Assembly: GCF_002160815.1 (NCBI RefSeq) | Contig: NZ_NFLH01000008.1 | Location: 1-64,000 of the forward strand | DNA length: 64,000 nucleotides | From: Massilimicrobiota sp. An134 | Lineage (GTDB): Bacteria; Bacillota_I; Bacilli_A; Erysipelotrichales; Coprobacillaceae | Direction of reading: 5' to 3' | Part shown: piece by piece, positions 1 to 9,814 of the stretch | Layout of the letters: the number at the start of each line of letters is the position of its first letter | Position numbering within the stretch: position 1 is the stretch's first letter | Notes under the pieces: generated by a model | What the model was told of the DNA's origin: nothing | The model's input: only the letters and a program-made list of their open reading frames with translations | Databases searched by the model: none | Translations under genes and position numbers: made by a program

Positions 1-25
1 GAGCCAGGATCAAACTCTCCATTGT
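1..25 (-). rRNA. rrs: 16S ribosomal RNA, 5' end only
   Basis: The first 18 bases are the reverse complement of the universal 16S start AGAGTTTGATCCTGGCTC. The mature 5' end should lie about seven bases further, near position 25, by analogy with E. coli. The rest of the gene lies left of the window. Transcription runs leftward from the promoter at 144-172. Confidence 0.95.
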
Positions 26-143
26 CCTTTTCTATCTTCAGACAATTTCATGTCTTCTTGACTCTTTCTTTTTTCCTATCTTTATTGACGTGTTTACTGT
101 TCAGTTTTCAATGTCCCTGCGCCCTCTCGTCGAGTGCTCATCT

Positions 144-172
144 ATAATACCATCTATCCTCTACCTTTGCAA
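144..172 (-). promoter_or_regulatory. rRNA operon promoter
   Basis: On the minus strand a -35 TTGCAA (167-172) is separated by 17 bases from a -10 TATTAT (144-149), placing the transcription start near 136. The sequence upstream (173-290) is very A/T rich with A and T tracts, as expected of an rRNA UP element. The leader between 136 and 25 contains TTGAAAACTGAAC, a motif common in Firmicutes rRNA leaders and spacers. Confidence 0.8.
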
Positions 173-295
173 GTCTTTTTTTTACTTTTTTTCGTTTTTT
201 TTATTCCTATTTTTACAAAATTCTATTTTTCATTGGATTTATCAATGTTTTTTTATTTGTAATTTTATAAAGATTCACTCATAAATTTAAAAAAT

Positions 296-337
296 AAAAC
301 CCCATTAACTGAGTTAATCCTCCGTCATTGGGGTTTT
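296..337 (-). terminator. Rho-independent terminator after the PTS IIA gene
   Basis: Arms AAAACCCCAATG and its complement flank a short loop; on the minus strand the second arm runs into a T-rich tract. It separates the IIA gene from the rRNA promoter. Confidence 0.85.
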
Positions 338-359
338 GCTTGAATCACTAATCTTTTAA

Positions 360-668
360 TTATTTGATTTTTTTATAAAGATCAATAAATTCTTGTGCTA
401 AATCAATAACAACTAATGCAGTCATTAAATGATCTTGAGCATGTACCATTAATAAGTTTAATGGAGCTTTTTCTCCTCTAATTTCAGCCTGAATTAATTC
501 AGTTTGTGCATGATGTGCTTCATTTACAGTTTCTTTTGCATTTTGTAATGATTCATCAGCCTTATCTAAATCACCAGCTTTTGCATATTGAATAGCTTCG
601 ATAGCAGAGCTACGTGCACTTCCACTGTTTACGATAAGGTTAATAACTACTTGTTCTTGTTCATCCAT
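360..668 (-). CDS. PTS system lactose/cellobiose-family IIA component
   Basis: A 102-residue cytoplasmic phosphocarrier that takes phosphate from HPr and passes it to a IIB protein during uptake of a beta-glucoside or lactose-type sugar. It is all-helical in style, and the family motif H-A-Q-D-H lies at residues 76-80: His76 is the expected phosphorylated residue and Asp79 the metal-binding Asp of the trimer. Length is normal for the family. A longer frame to 689 would need a TTG start; I chose the ATG at 668 because AAAGGAG precedes it at good spacing. It stands alone with its own promoter and terminator. No IIC is in the window; a matching IIB is at 45955. Substrate is not determinable from sequence. 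Confidence 0.9.
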   Translation of the reverse strand: MDEQEQVVINLIVNSGSARSSAIEAIQYAKAGDLDKADESLQNAKETVNEAHHAQTELIQAEIRGEKAPLNLLMVHAQDHLMTALVVIDLAQEFIDLYKKIK

Positions 669-716
669 TTTCAATTTCTCCTTTAACAAACAAATTCAGA
701 ATTACTCTGTATATTT

Positions 717-745
717 ATTTTATCAAATCAACTTTATAATTTCAA
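717..745 (-). promoter_or_regulatory. Promoter of the PTS IIA gene
   Basis: Minus-strand -35 TTGAAA (740-745), 17-base spacer, -10 TAAAAT (717-722). The transcription start would be near 710, giving a leader of about 40 bases. Confidence 0.7.
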
Positions 746-754
746 CTATAAACA

Positions 755-1546
755 CTAAAGAAAAGAAAAATGTTTAAGTGCTTTCAATATACCATCGCAA
801 TCAACATTATCCGTAATATAATCGGCAACTGCTTTTGTTTCATCAGCAGCATTACCCATGGCAATTCCTAATCCAACAAAAGAGATCATTTCAATATCAT
901 TTCGTCCATCTCCAAATGCAATCGTATCTTTAATATTTTTGCCTAAAGCTTCAACAAGCTTTTGAATTCCTTTTGCTTTAGATTCACCTTTTAAAGTTAA
1001 ATCAAAAGATAATCCACTTTGATGCTGTTGAATATCAAAATAAGGTGATAATGTTTGATACATTATTTCTCTATCATCAAGAGAATTTAAAACAATCATC
1101 CCAATATATGTTTCAATCTCATCAATTTGATATGAATCAATAATAATTTCATCTTTCATTCCCCAATTATTCTTAAACTCAATATGTTTAGGATTTTGTT
1201 TATTTAAAACATAAATATGATCATTGCCTTCAAAATAGTATGCCAGGTTTCTTTCAACACATAGCTGATGTGTTTTTTCAATAGCTTCTTTTGGAACAAC
1301 CTTTTTATATATTTCTTTCCCTTTATATTCTACATAAGCACCATTACAAGTTACATAACCACTAAAAGGATAATCCATAACTCCATCCACAATAAAGCAT
1401 TTACATCTTCCAGTCGCTAAAAAAACATCATGTCCCTGTTTCTTTAGTTGATCCATCCCATAGCGGACATCATTTGGGATACGATATATACCTTTATTAC
1501 ATTCAATAAGTGTTCCATCTATATCAAAGAAAAATAATTTTTCCAT
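755..1546 (-). CDS. Cof-type HAD-IIB phosphatase
   Basis: A 263-residue soluble haloacid-dehalogenase-superfamily phosphatase of the Cof/YidA type. Motif I is D-I-D-G-T at residues 8-12 (nucleophile Asp8, acid/base Asp10), with a Lys in the middle region and the late motif G-D-G-R-N-D-I-E binding Mg2+. The family dephosphorylates sugar phosphates, nucleotides or flavin precursors; the substrate of this one is unknown. The start is the ATG at 1546, with GGAGG six bases upstream; an in-frame TTG at 1552 overlaps that ribosome site and is less likely. It has its own promoter and is one of five such paralogues in the window. Confidence 0.85.
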   Translation of the reverse strand: MEKLFFFDIDGTLIECNKGIYRIPNDVRYGMDQLKKQGHDVFLATGRCKCFIVDGVMDYPFSGYVTCNGAYVEYKGKEIYKKVVPKEAIEKTHQLCVERNLAYYFEGNDHIYVLNKQNPKHIEFKNNWGMKDEIIIDSYQIDEIETYIGMIVLNSLDDREIMYQTLSPYFDIQQHQSGLSFDLTLKGESKAKGIQKLVEALGKNIKDTIAFGDGRNDIEMISFVGLGIAMGNAADETKAVADYITDNVDCDGILKALKHFSFL

Positions 1547-1567
1547 ACTCAACCTCCATACCTTAAC

Positions 1568-1596
1568 ATCATAACCTTTTTATAAAAAAGTGTAAA
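1568..1596 (-). promoter_or_regulatory. Promoter of the HAD phosphatase gene
   Basis: Minus-strand -35 TTTACA (1591-1596), 17-base spacer, -10 TATGAT (1568-1573). It starts immediately after the tuf terminator. Confidence 0.65.
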
Positions 1597-1597
1597 C

Positions 1598-1625
1598 AAA
1601 AAAGGTATCAATAAGATACCTTTTC
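1598..1625 (-). terminator. Terminator of the str/tuf operon
   Basis: GAAAAGGTATC and GATACCTTTT arms with a five-base loop, followed on the minus strand by a T tract, eight bases after the tuf stop codon. Confidence 0.85.
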
Positions 1626-1632
1626 ATGAAAA

Positions 1633-2817
1633 TTATTCAATAACTTCAGTAACTGTTCCAGAAGCAACAGTTCTTCCACCTTCACGAATTGAGAATTTAG
1701 TACCATTTTCAAGTGCGATAGCATGGATTAATTCAACTGTTAATTCTACGTTATCTCCTGGCATAACCATTTCTACACCATCTGGTAATTCGATAACACC
1801 AGTGATGTCAGTAGTTCTGAAATAGAATTGTGGTCTATAGTTAGAGAAGAATGGTGTATGACGTCCACCTTCATCTTTTGATAAAACGTAAACTTGGCAT
1901 ACGAATTTTTTGTGTGGATGTACTGATCCTGGTTTAGCTAATACTTGTCCACGTTGAATTTGATCTCTGTTGATACCTCTTAATAATACCCCTACGTTAT
2001 CTCCTGCTTCAGCGTAATCTAATAATTTACGGAACATTTCGATACCAGTAGCAACTGTATTTTGAGTTTCATGAATACCAACGATTTCGATTGGGTCATT
2101 TAATTTTAATTGTCCTCTTTCAACACGTCCTGTAGCAACTGTTCCACGTCCAGTGATTGTAAATACGTCTTCAACTGGCATTAAGAATGGTTTATCAGTA
2201 TCACGAGTTGGAGTTGGAATATAAGTATCTACAGCATCCATTAATTCATGAATAGCTGGTACCCATTTTGGATCTCCTTCTAATGCTTTTAAAGCTGATC
2301 CACGAATAATTGGAGTGTCATCTCCTGGGAATCCGTATTCATTTAATAATTCACGAACTTCCATTTCAACTAATTCGATTAATTCGTCATCATCAACCAT
2401 ATCACATTTATTTAAGAATACGATGATGTAAGGTACACCTACCTGACGAGATAATAAGATGTGTTCTCTTGTTTGTGGCATAGGTCCATCAGTAGCAGCT
2501 ACTACTAAGATAGCTCCATCCATTTGAGCAGCACCAGTGATCATGTTTTTGATGTAGTCAGCATGACCTGGACAGTCAACGTGTGCATAGTGACGAGTTG
2601 CTGTTTGATATTCAACGTGTGCAGTGTTGATTGTGATTCCACGTTCTTTTTCTTCAGGTGCAGCATCGATTGCAGCATAATCCATTGCTTGAGCATTTCC
2701 TTCTTGTGCTAAAACAGTAGTGATTGCTGCAGTTAAAGTTGTTTTACCATGGTCAACGTGACCAATTGTTCCAATATTAACATGCGCTTTAGAGCGGTCA
2801 AATTTTTCTTTAGCCAT
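1633..2817 (-). CDS. tuf: Elongation factor Tu
   Basis: The GTPase that delivers aminoacyl-tRNA to the ribosomal A site. At 394 residues it has the normal length. The G1 loop G-H-V-D-H-G-K-T is at residues 19-26, D-C-P-G-H near 81 and N-K-C-D near 136, followed by the two beta-barrel domains. It is the last gene of the rpsL-rpsG-fusA-tuf (str) operon, 86 bases after fusA; that gap holds an additional promoter, as is common for this highly expressed gene. A strong AGGAGG ribosome site precedes the ATG. Confidence 0.99.
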   Translation of the reverse strand: MAKEKFDRSKAHVNIGTIGHVDHGKTTLTAAITTVLAQEGNAQAMDYAAIDAAPEEKERGITINTAHVEYQTATRHYAHVDCPGHADYIKNMITGAAQMDGAILVVAATDGPMPQTREHILLSRQVGVPYIIVFLNKCDMVDDDELIELVEMEVRELLNEYGFPGDDTPIIRGSALKALEGDPKWVPAIHELMDAVDTYIPTPTRDTDKPFLMPVEDVFTITGRGTVATGRVERGQLKLNDPIEIVGIHETQNTVATGIEMFRKLLDYAEAGDNVGVLLRGINRDQIQRGQVLAKPGSVHPHKKFVCQVYVLSKDEGGRHTPFFSNYRPQFYFRTTDITGVIELPDGVEMVMPGDNVELTVELIHAIALENGTKFSIREGGRTVASGTVTEVIE

Positions 2818-2861
2818 TTAAGCTTCCTCCTATATAAATTTCATTAAATTTTTACATATAC

Positions 2862-2890
2862 ATTCTAAATGATTTATCTCAAAAATGCAA
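2862..2890 (-). promoter_or_regulatory. Internal promoter for tuf
   Basis: In the fusA-tuf gap the minus strand shows -35 TTGCAT (2885-2890), 17-base spacer and -10 TAGAAT (2862-2867). It would let EF-Tu be made in excess of EF-G. Confidence 0.65.
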
Positions 2891-2903
2891 TACTTTTAGT
2901 GGA

Positions 2904-4979
2904 TTAATTATTTCCACCATTTTTCTTAATAATACTTTCTGCAATTGACTTAGGAACTGGTTCATAACGATCAAATTGCATAGTGTAATTTCCACGTCCT
3001 TGTGTAAATGATCTTAAATCAGTAACATATCCAAACATTTCAGATAAAGGTACACTTGCTTGTACTAAAACAGCGTTTCCTCTTTCTTCTTGTCCTTCAA
3101 TCATACCACGTCTAGAAGAGATATCTCCCATAACGCTTCCTAAGTATTCAGAAGGTGCAGTGACTTCTACAGCCATAATTGGTTCCAAGATAACTGGATC
3201 ACATTTTTTACCAGCTTCTTTTAATGCTAAACTTGCAGCTACCTTATATGCCATTTCTGATGAATCGACATCATGGTAAGACCCATCAAATAATGTTGCT
3301 TTAATATCTAATACTGGATATCCAGCAATCATACCATTATCTAATGCTTCTTCAAGACCAGCTTTAACAGAACCAATGTATTCTCTAGGGACAGTTCCAC
3401 CAACTACAGCATCAACGAATTCAAATCCTTTACCTTCATTTGGTTCGAATTTAATCCATACATGTCCGTATTGTCCACGTCCACCAGATTGACGTACGAA
3501 TTTACCTTCACAATCAGCAGTTTTTCTAATTGTTTCACGATAAGCAACTTGTGGTGCCCCAACATTAGCTTCAACTTTGTATTCTCTCTTTAAACGATCA
3601 ACGATAACGTCTAAGTGTAATTCCCCAACTCCGGCAATAATTGTATCACCAGTTTCAGGATTTGTAGTGACTCTAAATGTAGGGTCTTCTTCAGCTAATC
3701 TTGCTAAACCGTTACTTAATTTATCTTGGTCTTGTTTTGTTTTTGGTTCAATTGCTAATTCAATAACTGGTTCAGGGAATTCCATTTTTTCTAAGATAAT
3801 GAAATTCTTTTCATCACAGATAGTATCCCCAGTTGTTGTATTTTTAAATCCAACAGCTGCAGCAATATCTCCAGCGTAAACTTCGCTAATTTCTTTACGT
3901 GTATTAGCATGCATCTGTAAGATACGTCCTAAACGTTCTTTTTTATCTTTAGAAGAGTTTAAAACATATGATCCAGATTCAATATGTCCTGAATATACAC
4001 GGAAGAATGTTAATTTACCAACAAATGGGTCAGCCATAATCTTAAATGCTAATGCAGAGAATGGCTCATCATCACTTGCATGTCTTTCGATTTCGTTACC
4101 ATCTTCATCTTCACCTTTAATTGATGGAACATCAGTTGGTGCAGGTAAGAAGTCGATAACAGCATCTAACATTAACTGTACACCTTTGTCTTTATAAGCA
4201 GATCCACATAATACTGGGAATAATTCAACAGCTAATACTCCTTTACGGATTGCTGCTTTAATTTCTTCTTCAGTAACTGGTTCTTCTTCTAAGACTTTCA
4301 TCATTAAATCATCATCAAAAGATGCAGCTGAATCAATCATTTTTTGACGATATTCTTCTGCTTGAGCTTTCATATTTTCAGGAATTTCAGAATAAACAAC
4401 GTTTTCACCCTTAGCTCCTTCAAAATGAACAGCTTTCATTTTAATTAAGTCAATAACACCTTCAAATGTATCTTCGGCACCAATTGGTAATTGAATAGCT
4501 ACAGCGTTAGCATCTAATCTTTTTCCAATAGATTCAACAGACATTAAGAAATCTGCCCCAGTTGCATCCATTTTGTTACAGAAGACAATTCGAGGAACTC
4601 CATAAGTTGTTGCTTGACGCCAAACAGTTTCTGTTTGTGGTTCAACACCAGCTTTTGAGTCTAATACAGTAACAGCACCGTCAAGTACACGTAAAGAACG
4701 TTCTACTTCAACAGTGAAATCGACATGGCCTGGAGTATCAATGATGTTAACACGGTATCCATTCCATTGTGCAGTTGTTGCTGCTGAAGTGATTGTAATA
4801 CCACGTTCTTGCTCTTGTTCCATCCAGTCCATTTGTGAAGCACCATCATGTGTTTCACCAATTTTATGAATTTTTCCAGTGTAATAAAGAACACGTTCAG
4901 TTGTTGTTGTTTTACCAGCATCAATGTGAGCCATGATTCCAATATTACGAGTTTTTTCTAACGAAAATTCACGAGCCAT
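2904..4979 (-). CDS. fusA: Elongation factor G
   Basis: The translocation GTPase, 691 residues, normal length for bacterial EF-G. The N-terminus carries the P loop A-H-I-D-A-G-K-T-T at about residues 17-25, then D-T-P-G-H and N-K-M-D GTPase motifs, followed by domains II to V ending in a lysine-rich tail. It lies 37 bases after rpsG in the str operon, preceded by an AAGGAG ribosome site. Nothing odd is seen. Confidence 0.99.
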   Translation of the reverse strand: MAREFSLEKTRNIGIMAHIDAGKTTTTERVLYYTGKIHKIGETHDGASQMDWMEQEQERGITITSAATTAQWNGYRVNIIDTPGHVDFTVEVERSLRVLDGAVTVLDSKAGVEPQTETVWRQATTYGVPRIVFCNKMDATGADFLMSVESIGKRLDANAVAIQLPIGAEDTFEGVIDLIKMKAVHFEGAKGENVVYSEIPENMKAQAEEYRQKMIDSAASFDDDLMMKVLEEEPVTEEEIKAAIRKGVLAVELFPVLCGSAYKDKGVQLMLDAVIDFLPAPTDVPSIKGEDEDGNEIERHASDDEPFSALAFKIMADPFVGKLTFFRVYSGHIESGSYVLNSSKDKKERLGRILQMHANTRKEISEVYAGDIAAAVGFKNTTTGDTICDEKNFIILEKMEFPEPVIELAIEPKTKQDQDKLSNGLARLAEEDPTFRVTTNPETGDTIIAGVGELHLDVIVDRLKREYKVEANVGAPQVAYRETIRKTADCEGKFVRQSGGRGQYGHVWIKFEPNEGKGFEFVDAVVGGTVPREYIGSVKAGLEEALDNGMIAGYPVLDIKATLFDGSYHDVDSSEMAYKVAASLALKEAGKKCDPVILEPIMAVEVTAPSEYLGSVMGDISSRRGMIEGQEERGNAVLVQASVPLSEMFGYVTDLRSFTQGRGNYTMQFDRYEPVPKSIAESIIKKNGGNN

Positions 4980-5016
4980 ATTTTTCTCCTTTCAAATATT
5001 TCCTCTAAATCATATA

Positions 5017-5487
5017 TTACCAACGGAAATGTGCAAATGCTTTATTAGCTTCAGCCATCTTATGAGTATCTTCTTTCTTTTTCACAGAAGCACCAGTTCC
5101 ATTAGAGGCATCAATAATTTCATTAGCAAGACGATCAATCATGCTTTTTTCGTTTCTTAAACGAGAATAGTTAACTAACCATCTTAATCCTAATGTCATT
5201 CTTCTTTCTGGAGATACTTCAACAGGTACTTGATAGTTAGCTCCTCCAATACGTCTTACTTTTAATTCAAGTACAGGCATGATATTGTTGATTGCTTGAT
5301 CAAATACTTCCATTGCAGGATTTCCAGTTTTTTCTTCAACTTTTTTAAATGCTTCATATAAGATGTTTTGAGCAACACCTTTTTTACCATCAAGCATGAT
5401 ATTGTTAATTAATTTTGTAACTACCTTAGAATTATAAATTGGATCAGGTAGTACATCTCTTTTTGCTACGCGTCCTCTTCTTGACAT
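5017..5487 (-). CDS. rpsG: Small ribosomal subunit protein S7
   Basis: A primary 16S rRNA-binding protein that nucleates assembly of the 30S head. The 156-residue length and the N-terminal M-S-R-R-G start are family-typical, with the conserved [10 protein letters not shown] block in the middle. It lies 19 bases after rpsL and 37 before fusA in the str operon, and starts with ATG after an AGGAGG site. Confidence 0.99.
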   Translation of the reverse strand: MSRRGRVAKRDVLPDPIYNSKVVTKLINNIMLDGKKGVAQNILYEAFKKVEEKTGNPAMEVFDQAINNIMPVLELKVRRIGGANYQVPVEVSPERRMTLGLRWLVNYSRLRNEKSMIDRLANEIIDASNGTGASVKKKEDTHKMAEANKAFAHFRW

Positions 5488-5506
5488 CAGTTTTTCCTCC
5501 TATCTC

Positions 5507-5920
5507 TTATTTTTTAGGTTTTTTAGCTCCATAACGAGAGCGTCCTTGCATACGATCTTTTACACCAGCACAGTCCATAGTACCACGAATAATATGATAA
5601 CGAACCCCTGGTAAGTCCTTAACACGTCCTCCACGAATTAACACAACGCTGTGTTCCTGTAAGTTGTGCCCAATTCCTGGAATATATGCAGTAACTTCCA
5701 TTCCGTTTGATAAACGAACACGGGCATATTTACGTAAAGCCGAGTTAGGTTTCTTTGGTGTCATAGTGGCAACACGAGTACAAACACCACGTTTTTGAGG
5801 TGAACTAATATTAGTTGGTTTCTTTAATAATGAGTTGTAACCTCTATTTAACGCAGGTGATTTTGATTTAGATGTTTTTTCACTACGTCCTTTTCTGACT
5901 AATTGATTAATTGTAGGCAT
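5507..5920 (-). CDS. rpsL: Small ribosomal subunit protein S12
   Basis: The decoding-centre protein of the 30S subunit, 137 residues from the ATG at 5920, which has AAGGAG at correct spacing; the longer frame to 5968 adds a non-homologous leader. The loop K-K-P-N-S-A-L-R-K is intact with the lysine whose mutation gives streptomycin resistance, so the allele looks streptomycin-sensitive. The second loop with V-R-Y-H is also normal. First gene of the str operon. Confidence 0.98.
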   Translation of the reverse strand: MPTINQLVRKGRSEKTSKSKSPALNRGYNSLLKKPTNISSPQKRGVCTRVATMTPKKPNSALRKYARVRLSNGMEVTAYIPGIGHNLQEHSVVLIRGGRVKDLPGVRYHIIRGTMDCAGVKDRMQGRSRYGAKKPKK

Positions 5921-6012
5921 GTTTTTCTCCTTTCCTTTCTTCTTAACACACAATTCCGGGTGTTTCATTTTTTGATGAGATAAAATGCACTCTTAGTCGA
6001 GTACCGAAAGCA

Positions 6013-6041
6013 ATTATATACGACAAAATTTATAAAGTCAA
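6013..6041 (-). promoter_or_regulatory. Promoter of the str operon (rpsL-rpsG-fusA-tuf)
   Basis: Minus-strand -35 TTGACT (6036-6041), exact 17-base spacer, -10 TATAAT (6013-6018); start near 6006. The leader of about 85 bases to the rpsL ATG contains the pair ACACCC and a GTGTG-type complement and may fold for feedback control, but I cannot assign a known leader class. Confidence 0.85.
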
Positions 6042-6065
6042 CACTTTTTACTCTTTTTATCAAAG

Positions 6066-6095
6066 AAAAACAAGATCTTTTTTAAGACCTTGTTT
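6066..6095 (-). terminator. Terminator of rpoBC
   Basis: AAACAAGGTCTT and AAGATCTTGTTT arms followed by TTCTTT on the minus strand, directly after the rpoC stop. Confidence 0.8.
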
Positions 6096-6102
6096 CTTTA
6101 TT

Positions 6103-9100
6103 TTATTCTGTTGTTGAAAATTCTTCATCAATTTCAGTACTGCTTAACAAACTTTCTGATAAAGTTTCAGCTTGTAAATGTTCAGCTTCTTCTAATTCCT
6201 TTTCTTTGCGTGCTTCTTCTAACTCTCTAGCAATCGTTTCAGGTGATTTTAAAGGTCCTCTTAATCCTGTACCAGCAGGTAATAATTTACCAATAATAAC
6301 ATTTTCTTTTAGACCTTTTAATTCATCAATTTTTCCTTTAATTGCAGCATCCGTTAAGATTTTTGTTGTTTCCTGGAATGATGCAGCAGATAAGAATGAT
6401 TCTGTTTCAAGTGAAGCTTTTGTGATCCCTAACAAGATTGGTCTTGCAACAGCAGGATGTTTTCCAGCCTTTAAAACTTCCTTATTCAATTCTGTAAATC
6501 TTTGAACATTAATATGTGTTCCAGGCAATGCTCCAGTATCTCCACCTTCAACAATACGCATCTTTTTCAACATTTGATGAATAATAACTTCAATGTGTTT
6601 ATCTGAAATTTCAATACCTTGTAAACGATAAACTTTTTGAACTTCTTTCAAGATATAATTTTCTACAGCTTTGACATCAGCAACAGCTAATAATTCTTTT
6701 GGATCAATTGATCCTTCAGTAATTTTAGAACCAATACCAACTTCATCACCTACAGAAACTCTTAATTTTGCACCATAAGGTGTTAAATAACTCTTTGTTT
6801 CAAGTAAGTTAGAAACGACAACTTCAGCTCTACCATTGTTATCAATGATATTAGAAACTTCACCATCAATTTCAGAAATAATAGATTTTGCTTTTGGATT
6901 TCTTGCTTCAAATAACTCTTGAATACGAGGTAAACCTTGAGTGATATCGGCACCACCAGCAACTCCACCCATGTGGAATGTACGCATTGTTAACTGTGTA
7001 CCAGGTTCACCAATTGATTGAGCCGCCATAATACCAATAGCTTCTCCTAATTCAACTTGTTCACCAGTTGCTAGATTACGACCATAACATTTTCTACAAA
7101 TTCCATTTTTCGCTTTACATCCAAAAATAGAACGAATTTCAACTTCTTTAATACCTGCATCAGTAATATTCTTAGCAATCGCTTCATCAATCATTTCGCC
7201 AGCTTTAACAAGCGTTTCACCTGTTTCAGGATGAACAATATCCTTTTGAGAATAACGTCCCACTAGACGGTCATATAATGGCACAATAACCGAATTATCT
7301 GAAGTATTGTACAATTCTGTAACAACAAATCCCTGATCTGTACCACAATCATCTTCAGTAACAATGACTTCTTGAGCAACATCAACCAAACGTCTTGTCA
7401 AATATCCTGAATCGGCTGTTTTTAAGGCTGTATCAGTAGATCCTTTACGAGCACCATGTGTAGAGATGAAGAATTCAGATGCAGTTAAACCTTCTCTAAA
7501 TGAAGATTTGATAGGCAACTCAATTGTTTCACCTTTTGGATTAGACATCAATCCACGCATACCTACTAACTGTGTAAAGTTTGAGATATTACCACGGGCA
7601 CCTGAATCAGACATAATGAAGATTGGATTACGGTCATCAGCTTCAAACTCATCTTTAACGACAGCCTGAACCTGATCTTTAACAGATTCCCATAACTTAA
7701 TAACGATATTATGTCTTTCTTCATCAGTGATTTTCCCTTTACGATATAATTTCTTGATTACTTCAAGTTTTTCATCAGCTTCATCAAATAAAACGTATTT
7801 ACTTTGTGGAACCTGAATATCATAAACAGAAACTGTAATACCAGCAATTGTAGAATAATAGAATCCTTGATCTTTTAATTTATCCAACATCGCTGTTGTA
7901 TCACTAATTTTTGTAGGATCAAACATTTCATTGATAATGTTTCCTAAAGCTTTTTTACCCAATGGTTTAATTAAAGGTTGTGCTTTAATATGTGCTTTAA
8001 TATCAGTACCCATTGGTACGAAATATTTATCTGGTGTTGCAACTAAATTTTCTTTACTAGAATCATTGATAAATGGGAATGCCCCATCAAAAATCTGGTT
8101 AAAGATAATTTTACCAACACTTGTAATTAAATAGCTATTATTTTGTTTTTCAGTAAATGTCTTATTCTTTAAAGATTTTCCTCTAATTGCAATTCTTGTG
8201 TGTAAATGTACAGTTTTTGCATCATATGCCATTAAAACTTCATTCACATCTGCAAAAACAGTTCCTTCACCAACAGCCCCTTCATCTTCTAATGTTAAGT
8301 AATAGTTACCTAACACCATGTCCTGAGAAGGTGTAACGATAGGTTTTCCATCTTTTGGTCCAAGGATATTGTGAGAACCTAACATTAACTGTCTAGCTTC
8401 TTGAATAGCTTCTTCCCCTAATGGAACGTGAACTGCCATCTGGTCACCATCAAAGTCAGCGTTGAACGCTGGACATACTAATGGATGCAAACGAATAGCA
8501 CGTCCTTCAACCAATTTAGGTTCGAATGCCTGAATACCTAATCTATGCAATGTAGGCGCACGGTTTAATAAGACTGGATGTTCTTTGATGACTTCTTCAA
8601 CGATTGGCCAAATCACATCATCCATCTTATCAATTAATCTTTCAGCAGCTTTGATATTTGTTGCAATCTGCTCTCTCACTAATCCACTAATCACAAATGG
8701 TTTAAATAAATTCAATGCCATTTCACGTGGAATACCACATTGATACATTTTTAAGTCTGGACCAACAGCGATAACTGAACGTCCTGAATAGTCAACACGT
8801 TTCCCAAGTAAGTTTTGACGGAAACGTCCTTGTTTTCCTTTTAACGTATGGCTTAATGATTTTAATGGTCTTCCTCCAGCACCTGTAATTGGTTTAGAAC
8901 GACGTCCATTATCAATCAAAGCATCAACTGCTTCCTGTAACATACGTTTTTCATTTTGGACAATGATTGATGGTGTTCCAAGTTCTAATAATTTCTTTAA
9001 ACGATTATTACGTGTAATCACACGACGATACAAATCATTCAAATCACTTGTCGCAAAACGTCCACCATCCAACTGTAACATTGGTCTTAAATCAGGTGGA

Positions 9101-9801
9101 ATAACTGGAAGCACATCAAGAATCATCCATTCAGGCTGATTATGTGAAGTTCTGAAAGCTTCAATAGCTTCTAGTCTCTTCAATAATTTAGAACGTCTTT
9201 GTCCCTGTGCTTCTTTTAAATCTTTTGTTACTGATTCAAATTCTTCATCTAAATCAACTTTTTGAAGTAAGATTTTAATCGCTTCTGCCCCAGTTTTGGC
9301 TTCAAACTGATGACCAAATTTTTCATAACAGTTACGATAATCTCTTTCAGATAAAACTTGTTTATATTCTAAAGGTGTACTTCCTTTATCAGTGACAACA
9401 TAAGAAACGAAATAAATGATTTCTTCAAGTTGTTTTGGTGACATATCAAGAATAAGCCCCATTCTTGATGGAATACCTTTTAAATACCAGATATGTGCGA
9501 CTGGAGTCGCAAGCTCAATATGTCCCATACGTTCACGACGTACAGAAGATTTTGTGACTTCGACACCACAGCGATCACAGATTACGCCTTTATATCTGAC
9601 TTTCTTATATTTTCCACAGCTACATTCCCAATCCTTAGATGGTCCAAAGATTCTTTCACAGAATAGACCATCTTTTTCAGGTTTTTGAGAACGATAATTA
9701 ATAGTTTCAGGTTTTTTAACTTCACCATAAGACCATTCACGAATTTTTTCTGGAGAAGCTAATCCAATCTGGATTGCTGAAAAGTTATTGACATCTGCCA
9801 T
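6103..9801 (-). CDS. rpoC: DNA-directed RNA polymerase beta' subunit
   Basis: The largest RNA polymerase subunit, 1232 residues. The N-terminal zinc site uses Cys60, Cys62, Cys75 and Cys78. The catalytic Mg2+ loop N-A-D-F-D-G-D-Q-M is near residue 450. The second zinc region (C-x-A-K-N-G-I-C-x-x-C-Y-G) and trigger-loop region T[10 protein letters not shown] are present. The acidic, glutamate-rich C-terminus is normal for low-GC Gram positives. It follows rpoB by 13 bases, with an AGGAGG ribosome site inside the gap. Confidence 0.99.
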   Translation of the reverse strand: MADVNNFSAIQIGLASPEKIREWSYGEVKKPETINYRSQKPEKDGLFCERIFGPSKDWECSCGKYKKVRYKGVICDRCGVEVTKSSVRRERMGHIELATPVAHIWYLKGIPSRMGLILDMSPKQLEEIIYFVSYVVTDKGSTPLEYKQVLSERDYRNCYEKFGHQFEAKTGAEAIKILLQKVDLDEEFESVTKDLKEAQGQRRSKLLKRLEAIEAFRTSHNQPEWMILDVLPVIPPDLRPMLQLDGGRFATSDLNDLYRRVITRNNRLKKLLELGTPSIIVQNEKRMLQEAVDALIDNGRRSKPITGAGGRPLKSLSHTLKGKQGRFRQNLLGKRVDYSGRSVIAVGPDLKMYQCGIPREMALNLFKPFVISGLVREQIATNIKAAERLIDKMDDVIWPIVEEVIKEHPVLLNRAPTLHRLGIQAFEPKLVEGRAIRLHPLVCPAFNADFDGDQMAVHVPLGEEAIQEARQLMLGSHNILGPKDGKPIVTPSQDMVLGNYYLTLEDEGAVGEGTVFADVNEVLMAYDAKTVHLHTRIAIRGKSLKNKTFTEKQNNSYLITSVGKIIFNQIFDGAFPFINDSSKENLVATPDKYFVPMGTDIKAHIKAQPLIKPLGKKALGNIINEMFDPTKISDTTAMLDKLKDQGFYYSTIAGITVSVYDIQVPQSKYVLFDEADEKLEVIKKLYRKGKITDEERHNIVIKLWESVKDQVQAVVKDEFEADDRNPIFIMSDSGARGNISNFTQLVGMRGLMSNPKGETIELPIKSSFREGLTASEFFISTHGARKGSTDTALKTADSGYLTRRLVDVAQEVIVTEDDCGTDQGFVVTELYNTSDNSVIVPLYDRLVGRYSQKDIVHPETGETLVKAGEMIDEAIAKNITDAGIKEVEIRSIFGCKAKNGICRKCYGRNLATGEQVELGEAIGIMAAQSIGEPGTQLTMRTFHMGGVAGGADITQGLPRIQELFEARNPKAKSIISEIDGEVSNIIDNNGRAEVVVSNLLETKSYLTPYGAKLRVSVGDEVGIGSKITEGSIDPKELLAVADVKAVENYILKEVQKVYRLQGIEISDKHIEVIIHQMLKKMRIVEGGDTGALPGTHINVQRFTELNKEVLKAGKHPAVARPILLGITKASLETESFLSAASFQETTKILTDAAIKGKIDELKGLKENVIIGKLLPAGTGLRGPLKSPETIARELEEARKEKELEEAEHLQAETLSESLLSSTEIDEEFSTTE

Positions 9802-9814
9802 TCATTGTTTCCTC

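Noticed and set aside
90-284. Small plus-strand frame in the rRNA promoter region
   Set aside because: Phe/Ser-rich product of T-rich promoter DNA, no ribosome site, and it overlaps the rRNA leader on the other strand.
3577-3879. Plus-strand open frames inside fusA, rpoB, rpoC and other conserved genes
   Set aside because: They lie antisense to strongly conserved coding sequence, lack ribosome sites and have no recognisable domains.
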